Source of the DNA: Atriophallophorus winterbourni
Lineage: Eukaryota; Platyhelminthes; Trematoda; Plagiorchiida; Microphallidae
DNA: 64,000 nt
Direction: 5' to 3'
Assembly (NCBI GenBank): GCA_013407085.1
Contig: JACCGJ010018281.1
Location: forward strand, 277,570-341,569
Part shown: positions 57,605 to 64,000 of the stretch, one piece after another
Numbering within the stretch: position 1 is the first letter of the stretch
How the letters are laid out: each line of letters opens with the position of its first letter
Made by a program: the position numbers and the translations under genes
Notes under the pieces: generated by a model
Database searches by the model: none
Seen by the model: the letters and a program-made list of their open reading frames with translations, nothing else
What the model was told of the DNA's origin: nothing

Positions 57605-58041
57605 ATGTTGCCCAATAGTACGGTATTACGAAAACACCGATTGAGATGGTTCGGCCACATCCTGAGACGCTCAGACACTGAACTAACCAGGGTGACGCTA
57701 TCGCCGACACCCTGCGCAGAATGGCGTTGTCGTAGCGGAGGACAAGTGAAAACTTGGCTCGCCACCGTGAGATCGGACGTGGAGCTGCTTGGTCTACGAT
57801 CGGTTTACGGATGGCACACGTGGGGCCGGACCTGGCTTAAAATCTGCGCGGATCTCGCTTCTAACCGACGAGCGTGGGTGGCTGCAATCCGTGACGTCAA
57901 CGAAGCCGACTCATCCTCCAGGTTTGAAAGCACAAGCCTGACACAGACAAAGTGCCGCACAGTCAGGGACTGCACGTGGGCGATATTACTGTCAGGTTGC
58001 CCAGGCCTCCAGGAGGAGATAGTCGCACAAAAGTAAAGTAA
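57605..58041 (+). mobile_element. RTE-2 3' end, with nested A-SINE
   Basis: Coding remnant HRLRWFGHILRRSDTEL to AAIRDVNEADSS (57625-57915), then CTCCAGGAGGAGATAGTCGC and an (AAGTA)n tail at 58030-58041. The terminus is the same as that of the B family. An A-SINE interrupts it a few bases after the coding end. Confidence 0.82.
57923..58005 (-). mobile_element. A-SINE, 5'-truncated, TSD CCTCCAGG
   Basis: An 83-bp minus copy inserted in the RTE-2 3' end, with direct repeats CCTCCAGG at 57915-57922 and 58006-58013. Confidence 0.88.
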
Positions 58042-58067
58042 TGGTACGGCGAAAGATGAAGCGTAAC

Positions 58068-58535
58068 GCGTTTCTTGTTTTGTTTTGTTTTGTGCGAATA
58101 TCTCCTCCTGGAGTATGAGTCGGCTTCAAAGAAGATTCTTGGGAATTTGGGTACAAAGCGGCGTCCCCAGCACCACTCGGCGTTTGTTCGAGTCAGCTTC
58201 TCTAGCCTTTGCACAACCAAGTGCGACCTGCAATGCAGCAGGAAGTTGCCAGAAAGATGTGGTCTACCAGACTCTGTTCCAGGTTTTTCCTCAGGGTTTT
58301 CTCCCGAAGCCTTTCCCGCGATCGGGTATCCCACAAGGCAGCGGAGGTTTAAAATCAGGGTTTTCCTTCCCTTAGATGAAATGCATTCCCAGGCTAACGA
58401 TCTCCATCTGCCCGAAGCAAACTGGTTTTCAGGCGCCAGTCACTCACCCTCGCCCCTTCGCCTGTTGATAGAAGCAGTTCCGCCGGGCTCGGAGAGCCAC
58501 TCGTGCAGGCCAGAAGCTGGACTTGGTTGTCAGCT
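58068..58535 (-). mobile_element. B element, 5' end lost
   Basis: Minus-orientation copy with a (TTTTG)n tail on the left instead of (TTTAC)n. It is very similar to the full-length copy at 191-745 and breaks off at TTGGTTGTCAG, where an RTE-1 fragment starts. Confidence 0.84.
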
Positions 58536-59046
58536 AAATGGCCCGGGATCAGCGTCATGACTAAAATACGTGTTTACCGAGCAGCGACCCGCTTTGTACT
58601 GCTTTATGAATGTGAGACGTGGCCGCTGATGTCACAGGATGTACGATCTTTAGAAATGTTCGACCATTGTTGTCTCAAGTTAATATTGGGCGTCCGATAT
58701 AATGACAAACTATCTAACGCTGCCGTTCGGGTGCGATGCAAAGGAATACCTCCGTCATCTGTTCACATCCAACGGCGATGACTGCACTGGTTTGGCCACG
58801 TCCTCCGAAAGACGGACTCAGCGCTCACGAAACTCGTCCTCGACCATTAACGCTTGTATTTGGCGTCGACAAGGCGGCCAAGTGAAGAGTTAGCAGTCAA
58901 CTGTGAAGGAGGACGAAGGTTGGAACGTGACTATATCATGATCTGGGACGATCTCGTTTCCGATCGACGCGCGTAGGCTGACGTGATTCGAGACCTCAAT
59001 GCAGCTGACTAATCCACCCGTGCAGCCAGCTCTAAAAAATAAAGTA
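58536..59046 (+). mobile_element. RTE-1 3' portion
   Basis: Reads KWPGISVMTKIRVYRAATR, then LLYECETWPLMSQDVRSLEM in the C-terminal domain of RTE-1, then a decayed end and the terminus CAGCCAGCTC followed by AAAGTAAAAG. Frameshifts are present. Confidence 0.8.
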
Positions 59047-59091
59047 AAAGTATGTTTGATTTACCGTTTTCCACTCTAGCATTTAATGCTC

Positions 59092-59311
59092 TGATGTGCA
59101 ATCGTACAGTACTTCTGTGCTGTGCGGCTAACATCGGGCTAAATTAATTGGCCATCGGTGGTGAGCTGCATGCTGAAACAGGCTGGAGTCTCACTTCCAT
59201 TTCTATTTTCTTTCTCATATCTCTCTAGGCCTGGGCAACGTGACAGTTTCTTAGCCCACATGCAGTCGCTGAATGTGCCGCACTTTACCTGGATCGGGCT
59301 TGTGCGTTCTT
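59092..59311 (+). mobile_element. A-SINE, full length, tail lost
   Basis: Plus copy from TGATGTGCAATCGTACAG to GGGCTTGTGCG. The terminal hairpin reads CCTG/CGGG, still paired through a wobble. Confidence 0.85.
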
Positions 59312-59671
59312 TTATTCATTCTACCATTTATTCTGTAAACTGCTCATCTTTACTATGTAAGCATGACATCATCAGCACGGGATCCAGCTAAACCGCCAAG
59401 CAGGTATGATAAGACGAGCAAGTTACTAACCATGTCTACGCTGAGAAAAACGAAATATAGAAATATACAATAGATTTTTTGTAGTTTACCTGAGTGCAAC
59501 TTCGATTTTCTGATTTTTGTTCTCCACGATGTGATAGTGATTATGCACCGCACGGCTAGACTACTAAATCCGTCTAAACGGACCCTCAATACGCGTTTCA
59601 TTGACCACTTCAACAGCTGCATTTCTTAAATAATCCATATCTTTTTAAGACATTTGCATGCGTTTAAATTA

Positions 59672-59800
59672 GAGCCGTACTTCTGTACTACGCAGCTAAC
59701 ACTGGTACTGATCTGCATGCGGAAACACTTTGGATTCGCGATGCCATTTTCCATATGTCTAGACTCGCGCAACCCAACAATATACCAGCCCACGCGTATC
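59672..59800 (+). mobile_element. A-SINE, very degenerate
   Basis: Readable as GCCGTACTTCTGTACTACG, ATCTGCATGCGGAAACAC and CCAGCCCACGCG. Internal deletions. Confidence 0.6.
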
Positions 59801-59956
59801 ATTTTATTACATGTTTTGGGATATCCTATATAAATGAACCATTCATCTACATTCCATTGCTCAGAATTGCCATTATCACACTATTTTCTGTGTATTACGC
59901 TTTTCCTACCTAACTGTTTTCTCCTCACAGTCTGTATTTTAGCATCCGAGTGGTTT

Positions 59957-60320
59957 ATGGCTGATAACCAGGAGACATTTTCTTTCCCCATCGAGGTAAT
60001 GACATTCTTCATCGTTTTGACCTCAAGATTCTCGGTGGCCCACGTGGCGAACGAACGTTTGAGATGTATCGAGCCGAGATACGTCATCGATTGTACGAAC
60101 GCATCAATGACTCTAGCGTCAAGTCCATCATCAAACGTTCATCTGAAACATTTGAATTCAATTTTGAAATGATTCATATGATTTGCTACCTGAAGAAACG
60201 TTAGTCTTGTTTTTGTTCCTGATGCCTCTCCCCCGCGTATTAGGGATCAACCCTTTGTATTTCGACATTTGGCCATCTCCCCTGCTTTCTGCTCAATTTT
60301 GGCTCGAGCGCTTGGTGAAG
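59957..60320 (+). CDS. Unidentified gene, three candidate exons
   Basis: Three segments form one continuous reading frame with GT-AG borders. Exon 1 is 59957-59995 (MADNQETFSFPIE, donor GAG|GTAATG). Exon 2 is 60028-60199 (ILGGPRGERTFEMYRAEIRH onward, acceptor CTCAAG, donor AAAC|GTTAGT). Exon 3 is 60244-60320 (NPLYFDIWPSPLLS, then AQFWLERLVK, acceptor GTATTAG, donor AAG|GTAAGT). Phases 0, 1 and 0 match, for 96 codons. Introns would be only 32 and 44 bases, short but within the range known for flatworms. I do not recognise the family. A fourth exon was not found with the required phase. Confidence 0.42.
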
Positions 60321-60487
60321 GTAAGTAAGCGTTTTTCTGATTTTACTGTTTATTTAGTCAACGGATGAAGTCGGGACGTCTCAGAATTCCGCGTGAGTTC
60401 GAATATCTTGATTATTCTTGTTTAAAGTTTTTGATCGATAAGCAACACTTGGTGTGATAATCGAACACTTATCCGGTTGTTCCCGAG

Positions 60488-60841
60488 TTTTGCTTAGGGC
60501 AGATAAAGCTCGTTAACCTGAGAGGGCTTTTCATCTAAGGAAAGGAAAACCCTGATTTTAAACCTCCGCTGACTTGCGGGATACCCGATCGCGGGAAAGG
60601 CTTCGGGAGAAAACTCTGAGGAAAAATCTGGAACAAAGTCTCGCAGACGGTTAGTTGGTGCACACCATCTCTTTATGGCAACTCCTTGGGTCCTTGCAGG
60701 TCGCACTTGGTAGTGCAAAGGCTAGAGAAGCTGACTCGAACAAACGCCGAGTGGTGCTGGGGATGCCGCTTTGTACCAAAATTATCAAGACTCTTCATTG
60801 AAGCCTAGTCATTTTCCAGGATGAGATAGTCGCACAAAACG
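60488..60841 (+). mobile_element. B element, 5'-truncated
   Basis: Plus copy from GCTTAGGGCAGATAAAGCTC to ATGAGATAGTCGCACAAAA. Its tail is lost. It follows directly the candidate gene exons at 59957-60320. Confidence 0.8.
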
Positions 60842-60904
60842 GTTGATCGATTCGTTTTCTCGGAGTATATAGTCCGTTGGTCATAGTTGGACACAACCGC
60901 ACGT

Positions 60905-61240
60905 TGATCTTTCAGTTAAAAATTGTGTTATCCAGCGCGTGCGTACTAGATACTTTACTGTATATAGGCAAAACCTTGTGCATCCCTGTAAGACACCGGC
61001 AGACGCCGATTGTTTTTCATTTACTAAGCATCCGTTTCATCTTGAACATATCGCGGATAGACAGAGAAACGAATAATGAAGTGCTTTATAAAGCTGTTCT
61101 ACCGAGCATGTTCACTCTATTACGACAGCTGGCTGGGTCACATGTACAGAAACCAAATGGTCGTATTCCAAAAGATCTACCCTATGGTGAGTTGCAATCA
61201 GGAAGTCGACCATTGAGCACACCGCATTTTCGGTAAAATG
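60905..61240 (+). mobile_element. RTE-3 C-terminal fragment
   Basis: Reads ILNISRIDRETNNEVLYKAV, then NGRIPKDLPYGELQSGSRPL, the plus-strand counterpart of the RTE-3 C-terminus at 36.9-37.5 kb. Confidence 0.72.
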
Positions 61241-61372
61241 ACGTTTGCAAATGGGATACGAAAGCTGAACAAGTTGAGCCTATATGGTTGGTCATACCAG
61301 CCTCATCCAACAAGATCTTACAAGGTCAACTTTTTTACCATTTTCCCATTGTTTCCACACATGCGCATCTGA

Positions 61373-61415
61373 TCGTATTGTCCCTACCTGATGAGTGCAA
61401 ACAACACTAAACCGG
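61373..61415 (+). ncRNA. Hammerhead ribozyme relic
   Basis: Reads CCTAC, CTGATGA, GTGCAAACAACAC, TAAA, CCGGTC, GTGG. Stem II is perfect (GTG/CAC), but the G of GAAA is replaced by T, which should abolish cleavage. Left flank ATTGTCCCTAC matches the other two copies. Confidence 0.6.
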
Positions 61416-61440
61416 TCGTGGAATGTGTGTTGGAAATGTA

Positions 61441-61615
61441 TTGGAGTTTGAACGAACTGGATCTTTTCCGCTCACTTTGGAGGCGTCTCATCGACAGCGT
61501 GCAAATACCGCCGATCGACTTTGCACTACTTATCGCTGTGAACACTACGACCGATTGTGCCTTCCGAATCGAACTGTTTAGTCGTCTGAAACATGAGATC
61601 ACAGTGCGCTTGTGA
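61441..61615 (+). CDS. Possible exon, unidentified
   Basis: A plus frame reads LNELDLFRSLWRRLIDSV, then QIPPIDFALLIAV, then CAFRIELFSRLKHE, with a protein-like composition. A phase-compatible acceptor and donor joining it to 59957-60320 were not found. It could be part of the same gene, of another, or chance. Confidence 0.25.
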
Positions 61616-61688
61616 TGTGAATCCATAGTCCTCGTCGACCGAAGAGGGGCTAGACATACTTAGCGGGATAGAGCACTCTACCAAACAT

Positions 61689-61924
61689 TGTGCACGGATG
61701 TGCAATCGTGCAGCATTTCTGTGCTGTGCGGCTAACATCGTGCTAAATTGATTGGCCAACGGTAGTGAGCTGCATGCGAGTACACGCTGGAGTCTCACTA
61801 CCATTTCTATTTCCCCCTCATATCTGTCTAGGCCTGGGCAACCTGACAGTATCTTAGCCCACGTGCAGTCTCTGACTGTGCGGCACTTTGCCTGGATCAG
61901 GCTTGTGCTTTCATACATACATAT
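61689..61924 (+). mobile_element. A-SINE, complete reference copy, 14-bp TSD
   Basis: This 236-bp copy is the clearest one. Perfect direct repeats ACTCTACCAAACAT lie at 61675-61688 and 61925-61938, and the tail is (CATA)n. Five hairpins can be drawn. H1 is 61711-61726 (CAGCAT/GTGCTG). H2 is 61761-61802 (GGTAGTGAG/CTCACTACC). H3 is 61824-61849 (CTGTC/GACAG). H4 is 61866-61878 (CAGTC/GACTG). H5 is 61890-61902 (GCCTG/CAGGC). I see no standard pol III A and B boxes. Confidence 0.93.
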
Positions 61925-62184
61925 ACTCTACCAAACATGCAATTATCGGATTAATTACTTGTCACACTAAAAGTGTACGATCGTATAATCTCTCAATTTG
62001 TTCAGAACATGACATGTGTTGTATAAAGTGTTATAGCAAGCTAGATTGAGCGTCTTTTGGTCGATGCTAAACACGATCGTGATTATTTCATATTCCATGT
62101 GGTTGTGTACAAAGATATTCCGATTCTGCACATGTGTGAATTCGTGCAGCGCTCTGGTTATGCTAATTTGGCTTGCCAACGATG

Positions 62185-62310
62185 CTCAGTTTCATGTTGA
62201 AAGATGCTGGAGTCCCATTACCATTTTCCCTTATCTATCTAGGACTTGACGGTATCCTAGCCCATGCGCATTTAGTAACTGCGTGGCACTGCCTGAATCC
62301 ATTCTCGAGA
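62185..62310 (+). mobile_element. A-SINE, degenerate
   Basis: Plus remnant: GATGCTGGAGTCCCATTACC and CTATCTAGGACTTGACGG, then AGCCCATGCGC. Confidence 0.6.
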
Positions 62311-62841
62311 GTTCCTGCAGCATGCATACATGTGGAATAGAGTGCAGATAGGAGCCTTGAGAAATCGCCTGAGGATGCAGCGGCTGCTTGTATTTGACAG
62401 TAATTGACCTTTGAAATCCAGAATCAACCGTCAAAATGGCAGTGGTGCCATAGTGCGGTTCCAAAAGACTTCCAAAATCTTGGTTTCAGTTTCGCAGACA
62501 GTGAGAAATAATGCTCTTGAATTCATTCATGGAATAGGAGAGGTTGTTGCATCGAACGAATTGAATTGTGTGACTTTGTGAGCTGATTTTCATCTCCATC
62601 CGATGCACAGATGTTGTGGGATAGGATGCCAGCTAGTGGTTATCCTTACCTCATGTTTGTACTGTGATAAATCAATCATTCAACACTCAATTTACTGGTT
62701 TTTAACTTTAATCCTGTGTCGGCTCCGTGGAAGAAAGTGACTTCGACTTGAAAAGCACACCGATTATGTAGTGGCGCACTTTCTCGATAGGCTTAACAAC
62801 AGCGTAGTTCTCATTTTCGACGGAAAAATTCTTTTATTCAG

Positions 62842-63091
62842 TGTTTGCGATAAAACAATGCGACTGGTCAGTGGTTTTTCGCTTAGAGACGCAACTCGCC
62901 TTTTGGTTTACAGACAAAAACGTCGTCTCACTACGGTGGGCACACAGACAGAGTGGCCCGATTCGCATGTCACCGAAGCGTCCGAACATCGGGAAACGCG
63001 AAAACCTCACCGTGGCTTACCCGGTTTCAACACCATACTCCAATGTGGTGCCACTACTCTCGCGGATGAGACTACATTGGGCATATCCATG
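62842..63091 (+). CDS. Possible exon, unidentified
   Basis: Bounded by a good acceptor (CTTTTATTCAG) and a strong donor (CCATG|GTGAGT). Two frames are open across it, one reading VCDKTMRLVSGFSLRDATRL and the other FAIKQCDWSVVFRLETQL, so the frame cannot be chosen. No known domain. Confidence 0.3.
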
Positions 63092-63260
63092 GTGAGTAGT
63101 TCAAGCGTTGTGTTTCGGTCACATTTTTGTTCAACGGTGGATATACTTGTGTTAAATCGCAATCAGCAGCACACCCCATCATCACCGAACACGTTACGTT
63201 GATGATCAACTTCAATATAATCATAAGCTCTCGAACTTCCTTTGACGAGTTTATTACTTA

Positions 63261-63600
63261 CTTACTTTAACTTTTGTGCGACTATCTCCTGGAGGATGAG
63301 TCGGCTTCGTTGACGTCACGGATTGCTGCCACCCACGCGAGATCCGCGCAGATTTTGATCCTTGTCCCATCCCACGTGCGCCATCCGTAAACCGATCGTA
63401 GACCAAGCAGCTCCACATCCGATCTCACGGTGGCGAGCCAAGTCTTCACTTGTCCTCCGCGACGACAACGCCATTCTGCGCAGGGTGTCGGCGATAGTGT
63501 CACCCTGGTTAGTTCAGCGCCCGAGCGTCTCAGGATGTCGCCAAACCATCTCAGTCGGTGTTGTCTCAATATCCAACTCAGGCAAGAGATATCAAAACAA
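63261..63600 (-). mobile_element. RTE-2 3' end
   Basis: Minus copy: HRLRWFGDILRRSGAEL to WVAAIRDVNEADSS (63290-63590) and then the terminus GGAGATAGTCGCACAAAAG with a (TTAAAG/TAAG)n tail at 63253-63270. Same family as 57.6-58.0 kb. Confidence 0.82.
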
Positions 63601-63734
63601 CTTTGCGCTAGCTTCCTTCCGGCATTTACTCTCATGTGTCCTAATGCGATTGCGTGATGGTTTCTTCAGATTATTGGAACCGATTAAAAAGTTTTCCTAA
63701 TATCTCTACCGGACTGTACTTTAACCGTATATTT

Positions 63735-63832
63735 TAGAACATCTGTCTAGGCCTGGGCAACCTGACAGTATCTTATCCCACGTGCATTCTGACTGTGTGG
63801 AACATTGCCTGTATCAGGTTTCTGTTTTCATA
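63735..63832 (+). mobile_element. A-SINE, 5'-truncated
   Basis: Plus copy of the 3' part, starting CATCTGTCTAGGCCTGGGCA and ending GTTTTCATACC. Confidence 0.83.
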
Positions 63833-63929
63833 CCGAGTAAATGTTGCATGCTATATCAATCAATAACATTCAGGACTCAACATGAATTTCAGGATCCCAG
63901 TAATTAGTATTCGCAACCCCTCAACTGAG

Positions 63930-64000
63930 AAGTCGTGTACTGATTCAAGCGGATATTTTCCCACGGTGGTGATAGGATACGACGTTCCGTCGATCAGAAT
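63930..64000 (-). mobile_element. RTE-3 fragment at the window edge
   Basis: Matches the RTE-3 segment near 37390-37450 (TGTACTGATTCAAGC; GTGATAGGATACGA). It continues beyond the right edge. Confidence 0.55.

Noticed and set aside
59834..60172. Plus frame of 112 codons overlapping the candidate gene
   Set aside because: A different frame, joined by splice sites, gives a longer and phase-consistent product. This one has no splice support.
1..64000. CRISPR arrays, operons, bacterial promoters
   Set aside because: The sequence is eukaryotic, with introns and retrotransposons; no regularly spaced repeats were seen.

Overview
The window is eukaryotic, intron-bearing DNA that is overwhelmingly made of retrotransposons. 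The mix of elements (a CsRn1-like gypsy element, RTE and CR1-like non-LTR elements, a Penelope-like remnant, and small hammerhead ribozymes) together with small introns suggests a parasitic flatworm, most likely a digenean trematode. That assignment is inferred from element families and is not proven here.

Two host genes are recognisable, both on the minus strand. The nucleoporin and GATOR2 subunit Seh1 is spread over five exons at 967-9194; its last exons lie off the left edge. A TBC-domain RabGAP of the SGSM3 type has five exons at 25736-28244 and is incomplete at both ends. Splice phases agree between exons, except for one apparent single-base insertion in SGSM3 exon d. A third, unidentified plus-strand gene is suggested by three phase-compatible exons at 59957-60320, with two weaker candidate exons further right.

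The rest is transposon archaeology. Introns and flanks of seh1 (1-12 kb) hold two short non-autonomous families, called A and B here, and RTE and CR1 scraps. From 12 to 23 kb a CR1-like fragment abuts a nearly complete RTE element, followed by an RTE-4 fragment cut by a Mag-like gypsy element whose RNase H is itself split by another non-LTR fragment. From 32.8 to 45 kb a CR1-like copy is followed by a CsRn1-like gypsy element about 10 kb long, because two other blocks sit inside it. From 48 to 56 kb there is a long CR1-like copy, the 5' half of a second CR1-like element, and a gypsy element reduced to gag, protease and integrase. From 56 to 64 kb there are nested RTE, A and B copies.

The A family is about 235 bp, occurs more than 20 times, has clear target-site duplications and folds on paper into five successive hairpins with conserved stems and variable loops. 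The B family is about 555 bp and shares its 3' end with an RTE element, so RTE machinery probably mobilises it. Three short sequences match minimal type I hammerhead ribozymes; one has an intact core and two have a changed core residue. A Penelope-like remnant lies in the same neighbourhood.
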